A DNA stretch of 64,000 nt from Dyadobacter luticola (GTDB lineage: Bacteria > Bacteroidota > Bacteroidia > Cytophagales > Spirosomataceae). Every line of letters begins with the position of its first letter. Within the stretch, counting starts at the first letter, position 1. Of this stretch, positions 1 to 9,115 are shown piece after piece. The DNA lies in the NCBI RefSeq assembly GCF_005860805.1, contig NZ_VCEJ01000005.1, positions 1 through 64,000 of the forward strand. The letters are read 5' to 3'. The position numbers and the translations under genes were made by a program. A model generated the notes under the pieces. It was not told the origin of the DNA, ran no database searches, and saw nothing but the letters and a program-made list of their open reading frames with translations.

Positions 1-103
1 TATTGGCCTGGTGTTCACCTCTTCCCATCCCGAACAGAGAAGTTAAGCCCAGAACCGCCGATGATACTTGGGTCAAACCTGGTAAAGTAGGTAGTCGCCA
101 CAA
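1..103 (+). rRNA. rrf: 5S ribosomal RNA, 5' end cut off
   Basis: The sequence contains the conserved 5S core CCGAACAGAGAAGTTAAGC at about 33-51, preceded by the usual CACCTCTTCCC segment, and ends with a short 3' tail that would pair with the missing 5' end. About a dozen 5' bases lie outside the window. It marks the end of an rRNA operon whose 16S and 23S genes would be upstream. The 3' boundary is estimated from the family pattern, to within a few bases. Confidence 0.9.
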
Positions 104-114
104 TTATTAACATC

Positions 115-144
115 AAAAGCCCCGTAGAAATACGGGGCTTTTTT
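115..144 (+). terminator. Intrinsic terminator of the rRNA operon
   Basis: An 8-bp GC-rich perfect stem (GCCCCGTA at 119-126, TACGGGGC at 131-138) with a GAAA tetraloop is followed by six T residues. It lies 12 bases after the 5S gene, as expected for the end of an rRNA operon. The A run on the left arm could also let it act on leftward transcription from the LacI gene. Confidence 0.9.
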
Positions 145-190
145 GCGTTTAGAGGAGTTGAGATAATTCCTCCTAATTAGCAAAGTATCA

Positions 191-1207
191 TTAAGGCTCA
201 TATAAAATTTGAGTCGAATTTCTCACAATCAATTCAGTTGGGAGAATTATTTCCTGAATCGGATAATTACTTTTTTGAATGTGACGGAGCAGCAGTTCGC
301 AGCTTATTCTTCCAATTTCGTATGCTGGTTCGGCTATGGTAGTGAGTGCAGGAGATATGATTTCCGAGATTGGATCATTTGTAAATCCAATCACGCCAAT
401 TGTCTTTCCGATTTTAATTCCTGCACTTTTTAATGCTAGAATAGCTCCAATTGCCTTGCGATCATTCACTGCAAAAATGGCGTCTGGCCCATCTTTCTCG
501 TTTAAAATTGCTTCCACGTCTTTAATTCCGTCTTCTTTACTAAACCCGGAATGCACTATTCCAAAAGGTTTCAGGTTATGCTTTCCCAATGTATCCAGAT
601 AACCTTTTAACCTGTTTTGTGTCAGACTCAATTTAGCTGGACCGGTAACGTGTGCTATTTTTTTGTATCCACATTGAATTAAATGTTCTGTCGCAATGCA
701 TGCACCATTATAATCATCCTGCAAAACTCGGGAAGCATTAAGCGATTCTGCAAACCTGTCGAAAAAGACGATTGGTAAACCTCCATCGATCAACTCCTGG
801 AAATGGATGAAAGATTTTGTGTTAGACGTTATGCAGGCCAACATTCCATCAATGCTGCCGGGAGATAATTCCCGCACAATCTTTTCTTCCCAATCCGGCG
901 AGTCATTTGTAACATATAAAATAACCTGGTATCCCTTCTCAAAAGCGTACTCCTGAATTCCTGTAATAACTGTCGAGAAATAGTAATTTGTTATCGACGG
1001 AATAATAATCCCTATTTTATGCGTGCTTCGTTTTACCAAGCCAGTCGCATTGAAATTGGGCCGATAATGCATGGCTGCCGCCGTTTCTTCTACGAGCTTC
1101 TTGGTTTCCTTACTTACATCATAGGCGTCACGCAAAGCTCTTGATACGGTAGCTACCGAAATCCCTAATTTTCTTGCAATGTCTTTAATGGTAGCCGGCT
1201 TGGTCAT
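191..1207 (-). CDS. LacI family transcriptional regulator
   Basis: This 338-residue protein has the LacI layout. An N-terminal helix-turn-helix begins with TIKDIARKLGISVATVSRAL at about residues 6-25, followed by the hinge region and a periplasmic-binding-protein-like sugar-sensing domain from about 62 to 330. It is divergent from the amino-sugar block starting at 1355, so it most likely represses those genes and its own promoter, with an amino sugar or sugar phosphate as inducer. The ligand cannot be read from the sequence. A near-palindromic CG-centred site in the divergent spacer (1246-1259) is a likely operator. The length is typical of the family and the family call is secure. Confidence 0.93.
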   Translation of the reverse strand: MTKPATIKDIARKLGISVATVSRALRDAYDVSKETKKLVEETAAAMHYRPNFNATGLVKRSTHKIGIIIPSITNYYFSTVITGIQEYAFEKGYQVILYVTNDSPDWEEKIVRELSPGSIDGMLACITSNTKSFIHFQELIDGGLPIVFFDRFAESLNASRVLQDDYNGACIATEHLIQCGYKKIAHVTGPAKLSLTQNRLKGYLDTLGKHNLKPFGIVHSGFSKEDGIKDVEAILNEKDGPDAIFAVNDRKAIGAILALKSAGIKIGKTIGVIGFTNDPISEIISPALTTIAEPAYEIGRISCELLLRHIQKSNYPIQEIILPTELIVRNSTQILYEP

Positions 1208-1245
1208 TAATCCTCAGTTATGTATGGTAAGCTGGTCTTTATTTT

Positions 1246-1259
1246 CGATAACGTTCTCG
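1246..1259. promoter_or_regulatory. Candidate LacI-family operator
   Basis: CGATAACGTTCTCG is a 14-bp near-palindrome centred on CG, with one mismatched base pair and the AACGTT core typical of LacI/PurR-family operators. It lies 39 bp upstream of the LacI gene start and about 95 bp upstream of the GH109-type gene, inside the divergent promoter region. Assignment to this regulator is inference from position and symmetry. Confidence 0.5.
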
Positions 1260-1354
1260 CTACTATTTCATGTAAATATCTGAAATGCCAGTTTAAAACA
1301 TTGTAAAATTGCGGATATACAAAAGTTATTTAGCCTAAACCCAACATTAACAAA

Positions 1355-2758
1355 ATGAAAAAAAGAGAGTTTCTAAAATTGGCTGGCCTCGGCGGTATAG
1401 GATTGGCCGGAACTGAGAAAGTCTCTGCCAAATCTGGCCATCCAAACATTCCAACAGTAGGTAAGCAAGTTTTCAATATGAGCGGCTATGCAGCTCCTAA
1501 AATTGATACGGTTCGTATTGGCTACATTGGTCTCGGGAACAGAGGCGGCGGTGCTATTAAGAGAATTGTAAATCTGGAAAATGTTCAGGTAAAAGCTATT
1601 TCTGACATTGTTCAGGAAAAGGCTGACAGTGCTAAAAAGCAACTGGAAGCGGCAGGGCATCATCCCGAGGTTTATTCGGGTTCGAAGGATGCCTGGAAAA
1701 AGCTTTGCGAGCGTGACGACCTCGACCTGATTTATATTTGTACGCCCTGGAATCTTCATACGCCCATGGCAGTATATGCGATGGAACATGGCAAACATGC
1801 GGTAACCGAAATACCGGCTGCGACTACTGTAAGTGATTGCTGGAAGCTGGTTGAAACTTCCGAGCGCACTACGAAGCATTGCATGATGCTAGAAAACTGT
1901 TGCTATGATTTCTTCGAGTTGCTTACTCTAAACATGGCGCGTCAGGGATATTTCGGTGAAATTGTTCATGTGGAAGGCGCTTATATTCACGACATTTTTG
2001 ATTCTCTTTTTGAAAAAGACAAAAGATTTGACCTCTGGCGGCTCCGGGAAAATCAGCGTAACGGAAATTTGTATCCAACTCACGGACTAGGCCCGATCGC
2101 GCAGATTCTTGACATTAACCGGGGTGACAAGATGGATTACCTGGTTTCTATGAGTAGCAATGATTTTATGATACAAAATAAAATCAACCAGCTAGCCGCG
2201 ACCGACCCGGATTTCAAGCAGTTTGTAGGTAAAAGCTTTCGGGGAAATATGAATACCACGACAATAAAGACGAGCAAAGGCAGGACAATCATGTTACAGC
2301 ATGATGTGTCTTCGCCACGACCGTACTCACGTTTACATTTAATCAGCGGCACAAAAGGAGCAGCGCAAAAGTATCCACTGCCGGAAGATGGTACGGAAGG
2401 AAGAATCTCGCACGGCCACGAGTGGGTCAGTACAGCCGAATTCAAAGAACTGGAAAAGAAATACCAGCCCGAAATTGTCAAAAGAATCGGCGAGCTGGCA
2501 AAAAAAGTAGGCGGTCATGGGGGGATGGATTTCCTGATGGATTGGCGATTAATTGATTGTCTCCGGAATGGCTTACCGCTGGATCAGGACGTATATGATG
2601 CGGCGTCATGGAGTGTGATCTCCTCACTAAGTGAGTGGTCGGTGGCTAATAAATCCAATTCTATTGAGGTGCCGGACTTCACAAATGGCGCTTGGAAAAA
2701 GAATAAGCCAGTTGACATTGCATTGAAAGAGGGAGGAAACACGGGCGTAAAATCATAA
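1355..2758 (+). CDS. Gfo/Idh/MocA oxidoreductase, GH109 alpha-N-acetylgalactosaminidase type
   Basis: This 467-residue exported protein has a Tat-like leader (KKREFLKLAGLGG) and an NAD-binding Rossmann motif GYIGLGNRGGG at about residues 57-66. The order of motifs, including EIPAATTVSDCW and then GAYIHD in the catalytic domain, matches GH109 enzymes, which remove terminal alpha-N-acetylgalactosamine by an NAD-dependent oxidation-elimination mechanism. The length is close to known members (about 445-470). It is followed 9 bp later by nagB, so release of an amino sugar outside the cytoplasm and deamination inside fit together. Other exported Gfo/Idh/MocA enzymes have similar leaders, so the exact glycoside is uncertain. 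Confidence 0.82.
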   Translation: MKKREFLKLAGLGGIGLAGTEKVSAKSGHPNIPTVGKQVFNMSGYAAPKIDTVRIGYIGLGNRGGGAIKRIVNLENVQVKAISDIVQEKADSAKKQLEAAGHHPEVYSGSKDAWKKLCERDDLDLIYICTPWNLHTPMAVYAMEHGKHAVTEIPAATTVSDCWKLVETSERTTKHCMMLENCCYDFFELLTLNMARQGYFGEIVHVEGAYIHDIFDSLFEKDKRFDLWRLRENQRNGNLYPTHGLGPIAQILDINRGDKMDYLVSMSSNDFMIQNKINQLAATDPDFKQFVGKSFRGNMNTTTIKTSKGRTIMLQHDVSSPRPYSRLHLISGTKGAAQKYPLPEDGTEGRISHGHEWVSTAEFKELEKKYQPEIVKRIGELAKKVGGHGGMDFLMDWRLIDCLRNGLPLDQDVYDAASWSVISSLSEWSVANKSNSIEVPDFTNGAWKKNKPVDIALKEGGNTGVKS

Positions 2759-2767
2759 TTAATTCAA

Positions 2768-3526
2768 ATGAAGATTGTAATTTCTGAAAGTAAGGAGGAA
2801 CTGGGACAATCCGCCGGGGCTTATGCGGCTCAGCTGATCAACGATACCATCCTGGAAAAAGGGCATGCAAATGTTATCCTGGCGACAGGAACCAGCCAAT
2901 TTGAAACATTGAGCAGGCTGATAGCGGACGAAAGCATTGATTGGAGCAAGGTGACGATGTTTCACTTGGATGAATACATTGGTTTACCGCTGAGCCACCC
3001 CGCCAGTTTTAGGAAATATCTTAAAGAGCGTTTCCTGGAAAAAGTCGCGCCGTTGCATGCCAGCTACCTTATTAATGGTGAAGTTGATCCTGAGGTTGAA
3101 ATAGCGAAATTAAACCAGACGATTTCCGATCATCCGATTGACGTTGCATTGGTAGGAGTGGGGGAAAATGGACATCTGGCATTCAATGATCCGCCGGCTG
3201 ATTTCTCGACGGAGCAACCCTATCTGATCGTTAATCTCGATGAACCCTGCCGCAGACAGCAGATGGGCGAGGGCTGGTTTGCTTCGCTGGACGAAGTTCC
3301 GTTGCAGGCTATCAGCATGTCTGTGCGGCAAATTATGAAATCGCAGCACATTATCTGCTCGGTGCCCGATAAGCGCAAAGCTGTTGCAGTGAAAAATAGC
3401 CTTGAAAATAATGTTAGCAATATTTTTCCCGCCAGCATTCTTCAGAAACATGCCAATTGCACTTTTTTCCTGGATAAAGATTCAGCCAGCCTCTTGCTGG
3501 AAAGAGAAATCGGGATCAGTAACTAG
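2768..3526 (+). CDS. nagB: Glucosamine-6-phosphate deaminase (NagB family)
   Basis: This cytoplasmic enzyme of 252 residues converts glucosamine 6-phosphate to fructose 6-phosphate and ammonia. The active-site segment FHLDEY (residues 65-70) and the segment VGVGENGHLAFNDPP (about 129-143, with the catalytic-type His136) are both present. The phosphate-binding ATGTS loop lies near residue 39. The length fits the single-domain NagB family. No NagA deacetylase or amino-sugar kinase is visible nearby, so those steps must be encoded elsewhere. The gene sits in the apparent operon that starts at 1355. Confidence 0.88.
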   Translation: MKIVISESKEELGQSAGAYAAQLINDTILEKGHANVILATGTSQFETLSRLIADESIDWSKVTMFHLDEYIGLPLSHPASFRKYLKERFLEKVAPLHASYLINGEVDPEVEIAKLNQTISDHPIDVALVGVGENGHLAFNDPPADFSTEQPYLIVNLDEPCRRQQMGEGWFASLDEVPLQAISMSVRQIMKSQHIICSVPDKRKAVAVKNSLENNVSNIFPASILQKHANCTFFLDKDSASLLLEREIGISN

Positions 3527-3569
3527 TCAAACCAAATTCCGTTCAGCACTTTCAACCCGCCGTAATGTC

Positions 3570-4712
3570 ATGGAAGCACCTTTAATAGCAGTTCAACCCC
3601 AAAATCGCCAGGCAGTATCATCTACCCGACTTGCTTCTATTGATGCACTCCGCGGCTTCGATATGCTGATGATTTCCGGCGGCGGCGCATTTATTTTTTT
3701 GCTGGGTGGAAAAACCGGTATTCCACTCATTGATTGGATCGCTGCGCAGTTTGAACACCCACCCTGGCACGGGTTTACTTTTTTTGATTTCATTTTTCCG
3801 CTTTTTCTTTTTCTGGCGGGCACGTCCATGACATTCAGCATCAATGCCGGGCTTGCAAAAGGAATCAGTCAGGCGGAACTCAGAGGCAAGATTTTCAAGC
3901 GAATGCTGATCCTGATCGCGCTGGGTATCCTCGACAAAAATGCGCCGATCGATATTTTTGATCCTGCCCACATCCGGTACGGCAGCGTGCTGGGACGTAT
4001 CGGACTTGCCACTTTCATCGGCGCGGTTCTCTACATGAAATGTTCCTGGAATCAGCGTCTGGGCATTGCACTGGGTATTTTATTTCTTTATTATCTAACA
4101 TTGATACTGGTTCCTGTACCTGGTTTCGGCTCCGGTGATCTGTCTTTTGAAGGTAACCTGGTAGGCTGGTTTGATAGAAACTTTATGCCTGGAAAACTCA
4201 AACAGGACACTTACGACGAGCTGGCGCTACTTACACAGTTTCCGGCAATATGTTTGACTTTATTTGGAACATTAGCAGGAGATCTTTTACAAAAGCCAAT
4301 TTCACCAGAGAAAAAATCAGGACAAATGTTACTACTCGGGGTGGCTGGCATCGCGGCCGGGATCCTGTGGAATTTTATTTTTCCAATCAATAAACACCTT
4401 TGGTCGAGCTCATTTATCATGCTTACCGGAGGCATGGCTTTTACCTTACTGACAATTTTTTACTTCATCATCGATGTGAAAGGATACCAGCGATGGTCAT
4501 TCTTTTTCAGGGTAATTGGGATGAATTCTTTGGTTATTTACCTCGCTGTCAGATTTATAGATTTTAATCATTCTTCCGAGTTGCTTTTCGAGGGTTTTTA
4601 TAAATATGCGCCTGAGAAATGGCATGAAGTGTTCAATGCTTTGGGCGGTTTTGTACTCGTCTGGCTTTTTCTATATGTCCTTTACCGGAATAAAATCTTT
4701 GTGAAAGTTTAA
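3570..4712 (+). CDS. Membrane acyltransferase, DUF5009 / HGSNAT-like
   Basis: This polytopic inner-membrane protein of 380 residues begins RLASIDALRGFDMLMISGGG shortly after the N-terminus, a signature of the heparan-alpha-glucosaminide N-acetyltransferase-like family of Bacteroidota. About ten hydrophobic segments follow. HGSNAT proteins transfer an acetyl group across a membrane to an amino sugar, which suits the neighbouring GH109 and nagB genes, but the substrate here is inferred. I chose the ATG at 3570. An in-frame start at 3402 would overlap nagB by 125 bp and add a sequence outside the family pattern. The next gene begins only 3 bp after the stop. Confidence 0.8.
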   Translation: MEAPLIAVQPQNRQAVSSTRLASIDALRGFDMLMISGGGAFIFLLGGKTGIPLIDWIAAQFEHPPWHGFTFFDFIFPLFLFLAGTSMTFSINAGLAKGISQAELRGKIFKRMLILIALGILDKNAPIDIFDPAHIRYGSVLGRIGLATFIGAVLYMKCSWNQRLGIALGILFLYYLTLILVPVPGFGSGDLSFEGNLVGWFDRNFMPGKLKQDTYDELALLTQFPAICLTLFGTLAGDLLQKPISPEKKSGQMLLLGVAGIAAGILWNFIFPINKHLWSSSFIMLTGGMAFTLLTIFYFIIDVKGYQRWSFFFRVIGMNSLVIYLAVRFIDFNHSSELLFEGFYKYAPEKWHEVFNALGGFVLVWLFLYVLYRNKIFVKV

Positions 4713-4715
4713 GAT

Positions 4716-6014
4716 ATGAATGCTGAACATGAAGATTTTAGCGAAAAAATTGAGCGGAGAACATTTTTGAAAGCAGCCGCACTGGTTCCCGTTTTTTCGG
4801 CATTAAATAGTCAACCCATTTTGAATAGTATGTCTACTGATACGGAAAATGCGCAGCTTATGACATCTGAAAAAAGTTTGATTGGTAATTACGGTCCCTG
4901 GGCCGCATCTTTAATGCCGAAAATTCCGCCACTCTCTTTCAGAAATGAAAATCAGAAAGACCTGGCTGCCTGGAAAAAAGCGGCATTTACCAAAACAACC
5001 GAAATGATCGCTAGTCCGCCGAAAAACAAATTGCCAGAGGTAAAGACGATCAAAAAGTATGTTTACGACGGCCTGGAAATTGAAGAACTGAGCTGGCAGC
5101 TGCCTTACGGGCGACCTACAAATGCCGTTTTATTAAAACCACGGGGTACGAAAGGGACATTACCCGCAATTTTAGGCTTGCACGACCATGCCGGGAAAAA
5201 ATATTTTGGATACCGAAAAATTGTAAAAACCTCCGACGACCAGCATCCGCTTTTGAAAGAACATCAGGAAACGGATTACGGCGGCAAAGCGTGGGCCAAT
5301 GAAGTTGCGAAGCGTGGCTATGTGGTGCTCGTGCATGATGCATTTGCGTTTGGGAGTCGCCGGGTCTTTTATGAAGATGTTAAAGGTTTGGACTGGGGAA
5401 CCGTCAATACCGCTGGAAAAAGCGACCTTGATCCGGAGAAAACGGAAAATATTGAGGCCTATAACGCCTGGTCTTCGGAGCATGAGCATGTTATGTCAAA
5501 ATCGCTTTTTTGTGCGGGTACCACCTGGCCGGGCGTTTTTCTTTCCGAGGATCAAACCGCATTGGATATTTTGAGCAACCGTAAAGACGTTGATCCGAAC
5601 CGGATCGGCTGCGGCGGATTGTCGGGTGGGGGACTGAGGACAGTTTATCTGGCGGGTATGGACGAGCGGGTTAAATGTGCGGTTTGTGTTGGATTTATGA
5701 CGACTTGGAATGATCTAATTTTGAATAAATCGTTCAACCATACCTGGATGACTTACACGCCGCTGCTGCCCCAATATCTCGATTTTCCGGAAATCATCGG
5801 TTTAAGGGTGCCGCTACCAACATTGGTTTTAAACAACAACCAGGACGAACTGTATACATTATCCGAGATGAAAAAGGCGGATAATATTCTGACTGAGGTA
5901 TTTAAAAAGGCGAATGCGTCGGATAAGTATCAGGCCAGATTTTACGACGGGCCTCACAAGTTTGATCTTCAAATGCAGCAGGACGCATTTGCGTGGTTTG
6001 ATAAGTGGCTATAA
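4716..6014 (+). CDS. Exported alpha/beta hydrolase (dienelactone hydrolase / acetyl-esterase-like)
   Basis: This 432-residue protein has a Tat-like leader (ERRTFLKAAALVP). The nucleophile elbow is GGLSGGG, an acid residue lies in the segment NNNQDELYT, and the C-terminal histidine is in YDGPHKFD, giving a complete Ser-Asp-His triad. The region GLHDHAGKKYFG resembles the oxyanion strand of dienelactone-type hydrolases. It is the last gene of the 1355-6014 cluster, which suggests it removes an ester or amide decoration from the same glycan. The substrate is unknown. Confidence 0.75.
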   Translation: MNAEHEDFSEKIERRTFLKAAALVPVFSALNSQPILNSMSTDTENAQLMTSEKSLIGNYGPWAASLMPKIPPLSFRNENQKDLAAWKKAAFTKTTEMIASPPKNKLPEVKTIKKYVYDGLEIEELSWQLPYGRPTNAVLLKPRGTKGTLPAILGLHDHAGKKYFGYRKIVKTSDDQHPLLKEHQETDYGGKAWANEVAKRGYVVLVHDAFAFGSRRVFYEDVKGLDWGTVNTAGKSDLDPEKTENIEAYNAWSSEHEHVMSKSLFCAGTTWPGVFLSEDQTALDILSNRKDVDPNRIGCGGLSGGGLRTVYLAGMDERVKCAVCVGFMTTWNDLILNKSFNHTWMTYTPLLPQYLDFPEIIGLRVPLPTLVLNNNQDELYTLSEMKKADNILTEVFKKANASDKYQARFYDGPHKFDLQMQQDAFAWFDKWL

Positions 6015-6034
6015 AAAGCCTAACATTATAGCCA
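6006..6034. terminator. Hairpin spanning two convergent stop codons
   Basis: TGGCTATAA at 6006-6014 and TTATAGCCA at 6026-6034 form a perfect 9-bp stem that contains the stop codons of both converging genes, with an 11-base gap. There is no long T run, so termination activity is uncertain. Confidence 0.35.
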
Positions 6035-7108
6035 ATTAATGTCGGAAACCGTTTTGCCAAGATATTTTCCATATTTCCGGGCAGCTACTTCGAATGAATG
6101 TTTTTTGGCTTGACTTACTTTTTCAAATGCCGAAAAATCGATTTGGACAGCGTCTTTTTTGATCGTCCTTTTCCAGGTACCTCTTACTTTCCCGCCAATA
6201 ATGATCGTCGGCATGAACATTCCGTTGTTACCAGGGACGATTTTTTGTGAATGGTCCCGATGCAAGATCAGCGACCTGTCGGTGTAGCCCAGCATATATT
6301 CGTCAAAGCCAAGGAGCATAAAAACGGCATCTGATTTAACACGATCGGGCAGCTCCGGCGAATACCAGTAAATTTTCCCCACCATTTCACTGGATTGTAA
6401 TTTCCCTGAAATACTGTTCAGCGCAAGTTTGGCGTCGGTGATTTTCAATCCCGTCCACCAGATAAAATCCTGGATTGTAGCTGGTCCGTGGCTAGTAAAA
6501 TAGCGCAAAGCCAGCTCGGCTAGCGCCTCCTCCCCTTCGAGATTTCGTGATTTTGTCACCCACTCGTCTAGCAGTGTATAAGTGGCCTGCTTCTCATTAT
6601 GCAACCCGTGACAGATAACCTGCTTCTGCGCGAGGTAGTTAATGATGTGAATTCCCCGCTGGTCACTCGTTTTGATTCCATGGTCTTCCCAAATCTTGAA
6701 GACCTCGGAGCGCATCAGTTGCTTTCCGCCTTCCAGTGCCGGGACCAGCAATTTTTCACTTTTTGCAAACACTTTTTCATCCAGTGAAAGCTGACGGTTT
6801 CGGCCAGCCATGCCGGAAATGATACGAGGCGTCAGCAATTTCAAAATCCAGTGGACGTCCTCCGACGCTACAAAATGCAATGTGCCGCGCATCGGCCAGG
6901 TGCGCACGATCGATTTCGAAGCCAATGCTTTGTCAATGTCCGAATCTTTGATACCCTGCAGCCGCAAGCCGATCGACCATCGCGCGCCGGTATAGTCCTG
7001 CGCCTGCATCGCGCCGAGCCAGGAAACTACCTCTTCCGGAGATTTGACGCGCGCGTCGGAAATCAGCTGGTTTTGAAGCCGGAGATGGATAATGTCATGG
7101 ATGGTCAT
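6026..7108 (-). CDS. Winged-helix DNA-binding protein (HTH_42 / YcaQ-AlkX-like)
   Basis: This 360-residue protein starts like the HTH_42 family (PF06224): LRLQNQLI, then VVSWLGAMQAQDY and VRTWPMRGTLHF. That family includes YcaQ/AlkX DNA glycosylases that open interstrand crosslinks. The family motif around MRGTLH is present, but I cannot tell from sequence alone whether this member is an active glycosylase. Its ATG overlaps the stop of ispD in an ATGA arrangement (7105-7108), so it is translated as the second gene of that operon. Confidence 0.75.
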   Translation of the reverse strand: MTIHDIIHLRLQNQLISDARVKSPEEVVSWLGAMQAQDYTGARWSIGLRLQGIKDSDIDKALASKSIVRTWPMRGTLHFVASEDVHWILKLLTPRIISGMAGRNRQLSLDEKVFAKSEKLLVPALEGGKQLMRSEVFKIWEDHGIKTSDQRGIHIINYLAQKQVICHGLHNEKQATYTLLDEWVTKSRNLEGEEALAELALRYFTSHGPATIQDFIWWTGLKITDAKLALNSISGKLQSSEMVGKIYWYSPELPDRVKSDAVFMLLGFDEYMLGYTDRSLILHRDHSQKIVPGNNGMFMPTIIIGGKVRGTWKRTIKKDAVQIDFSAFEKVSQAKKHSFEVAARKYGKYLGKTVSDINWL

Positions 7109-7779
7109 GGTTTCAAATAGACTTCCGCCCAGCGCAGGTCTTCGGGCGTGGTGATTTTGATGTTTTCATAACTGCCTTCAATCAAATGAATGGCATAACC
7201 AGATGCTTCCAAAACGCTAGCGCAATCGGTGAATGTTGGCTGGTAACCAGCTGAAAATGATTGGCGCATCCAGTCCAGGCGGAATGTTTGCGGTGTCTGA
7301 ATGAGCCGGAATGTTTCACGGTTGAGCGCATTATTCGTATCATTTTCACCAACCTGCCTGATCGAATCTTTCAAAGGCACACTCACCACTGCCGCACCGA
7401 ATTCAGCGGCTTTCAGAAAACTTTCAGCAATAATATCCTTCGAAATAATCGGTCTTACTCCATCGTGAACTGCAACAAGACCGTCATTATCAGCGACTTG
7501 CTGCAAACCATTTTTCACAGAATGAAATCGTGTCTCGCCACCTTCAACAAGTTGATACGTTTCCGAAAATTGACGCCGATCGCATAATTCCTGCCAGAAA
7601 TCGAACTGATTTTTGGGCAGGACCACAATGATATTCAGTTGCGCAGAATAATTTCTGAATGCACGGATCGTGTACATCAGCACGGGAATTCCGTGGATGG
7701 GCAAGAATTGTTTCGGAATGTCACTTTTCATCCGGCTCCCGCTCCCGCCCGCAACAATGATCACATGTTCCTGCATCAT
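7105..7779 (-). CDS. ispD: 2-C-methyl-D-erythritol 4-phosphate cytidylyltransferase
   Basis: IspD couples methylerythritol phosphate to CTP, the third step of the MEP route to isoprenoids. The 224-residue protein begins HVIIVAGGSGSRMKSDIPKQ, the nucleotide-binding loop with the conserved Arg and Lys, and contains VAVHDGVRP at about residues 102-110, which holds the metal-binding Asp of the family. The length is typical. It starts just downstream of the queA terminator and overlaps the winged-helix gene by four bases. Confidence 0.92.
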   Translation of the reverse strand: MMQEHVIIVAGGSGSRMKSDIPKQFLPIHGIPVLMYTIRAFRNYSAQLNIIVVLPKNQFDFWQELCDRRQFSETYQLVEGGETRFHSVKNGLQQVADNDGLVAVHDGVRPIISKDIIAESFLKAAEFGAAVVSVPLKDSIRQVGENDTNNALNRETFRLIQTPQTFRLDWMRQSFSAGYQPTFTDCASVLEASGYAIHLIEGSYENIKITTPEDLRWAEVYLKP

Positions 7780-7792
7780 TTAAAGTCTGGTT

Positions 7793-7844
7793 AAAAAAAT
7801 GGTCATTTACGCATCAGGAGTGAATCCTTAAACATAAATGACCA
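7793..7844 (-). terminator. Intrinsic terminator after queA
   Basis: A 10-bp perfect stem (arms 7800-7809 and 7835-7844), read on the minus strand, is followed by seven T residues. It starts 22 bases after the queA stop, so ispD at 7779 probably has its own promoter close by. Confidence 0.8.
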
Positions 7845-7865
7845 AAAAAATGGGTTGAACAAATG

Positions 7866-8915
7866 CTATACGATCAGCATTGCGTCACCGTAAGTGAAGA
7901 ATTTATACTTTTCTTTAATCGCCATTTCGTAGGCTTTCATTACCAGATCAAAACCTCCGAAGGCGCAGGCCGACATCAAAAGAATCGACTCGGGAAGCTG
8001 GAAGTTGGAAAGCAATGCGTTGGCGATTTTGAAATCATAAGGAGGAAAAACAAATTTGTCCGTCCAGCCTTCCACCGCCTTCAAATGTCCGCTGGCCGAT
8101 ACCGACGATTCGATGGCTTTCAGAGACGTAGTACCTACGGCGCAAACGCGTTTTTTACCATCAATAGCCGCATTGACAATGCTGGCGCTGGCTTGTGTGA
8201 TGCGGTAATTTTCCGAATCCGTTTTGTGTTTCGTCAAATCTTCCACATCCACGGTGCGGAATGTACCAAGACCTACGTGCAATGTTACCGGCGCGAAACT
8301 AACTCCTTTGATTTCAAGGCGTTTCATGATCGCTTTTGTAAAGTGCATACCCGCAGTGGGAGCGGCTACGGCACCTACGTGCTCGGCAAAAATGGTTTGA
8401 AAACGTTCACGGTCGGAAGTTTCCACTTTACGACGGGAAATGATTTCGGGAGGAAGCGGGGTTTCACCCAGCTCGTCCACAAGCTTCATAAAAGCGTCAT
8501 TATCACCATCATATAAGAAGCGGATTGTACGTCCACGGGAAGTTGTGTTATCAATTACCTCTGCAACCAGGTCGCTGTCGCCAAAATATAATTTGTTACC
8601 GACGCGGATTTTGCGAGCAGGATCCACCAATACGTCCCAAAGACGCATTTCACGGTTGAGCTCACGGAGCAAAAAAACTTCAATTTTAGCACCGGTTTTC
8701 TCTTTTTGGCCGTACAGACGAGCCGGGAAAACTTTGGTATCATTGATGGCCATCACATCACCGTCGCCAAAATAATTGATCAGATCGGCAAAGGTTTTAT
8801 GTTCAATTTCCCCGGTTTTACGATGTACGACCATTAAACGGGACTCGCCGCGGTCGGAAGGATGAAGTGCAATGAGACTTTGAGGGAGATCAAACTTAAA
8901 TTCGGATAGCTTCAT
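7866..8915 (-). CDS. queA: tRNA preQ1(34) S-adenosylmethionine ribosyltransferase-isomerase
   Basis: QueA transfers the ribosyl part of S-adenosylmethionine to 7-aminomethyl-7-deazaguanine in tRNA to form epoxyqueuosine. The 349-residue protein starts [20 protein letters not shown] and contains the family segments [31 protein letters not shown] and ALHVGLGTF-like [11 protein letters not shown]. Length and start are standard. It stands alone between a clear promoter (9073-9103) and its terminator. Confidence 0.93.
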   Translation of the reverse strand: MKLSEFKFDLPQSLIALHPSDRGESRLMVVHRKTGEIEHKTFADLINYFGDGDVMAINDTKVFPARLYGQKEKTGAKIEVFLLRELNREMRLWDVLVDPARKIRVGNKLYFGDSDLVAEVIDNTTSRGRTIRFLYDGDNDAFMKLVDELGETPLPPEIISRRKVETSDRERFQTIFAEHVGAVAAPTAGMHFTKAIMKRLEIKGVSFAPVTLHVGLGTFRTVDVEDLTKHKTDSENYRITQASASIVNAAIDGKKRVCAVGTTSLKAIESSVSASGHLKAVEGWTDKFVFPPYDFKIANALLSNFQLPESILLMSACAFGGFDLVMKAYEMAIKEKYKFFTYGDAMLIV

Positions 8916-9072
8916 AGCGGGAAATCTTGGAATATCTTAGTCGTAGGAAATAAGTGTTGGGAGTGGTCATTCGAACCTAATCATCAAAGAAAAATTGACT
9001 TTCAGAATACTTGCAAATGATTCCCAAAATGCATTTATTTTAGTAATTCAGCATTACCAAAATTTAAGACCG

Positions 9073-9103
9073 CAAAAGTAGACATTTTTATCCGAAAATC
9101 CAA
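9073..9103 (-). promoter_or_regulatory. Bacteroidota-type promoter for queA
   Basis: On the minus strand an exact TAnnTTTG -7 element (TACTTTTG, plus-strand 9073-9080) has a TTG -33 element (9101-9103) 20 bases upstream. This is the spacing used by the Bacteroidota primary sigma factor. It implies a leader of roughly 150 nt before queA. Confidence 0.65.
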
Positions 9104-9115
9104 TAAGCCGAAATG

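Noticed and set aside
3402-3569. Earlier start of the HGSNAT-like gene
   Set aside because: It overlaps nagB by 125 bp and the extra residues have no family match; the ATG at 3570 fits the domain start.
7863-8516. 217-codon plus-strand ORF opposite queA
   Set aside because: It is antisense to a complete QueA with all family motifs and has no recognisable domain.
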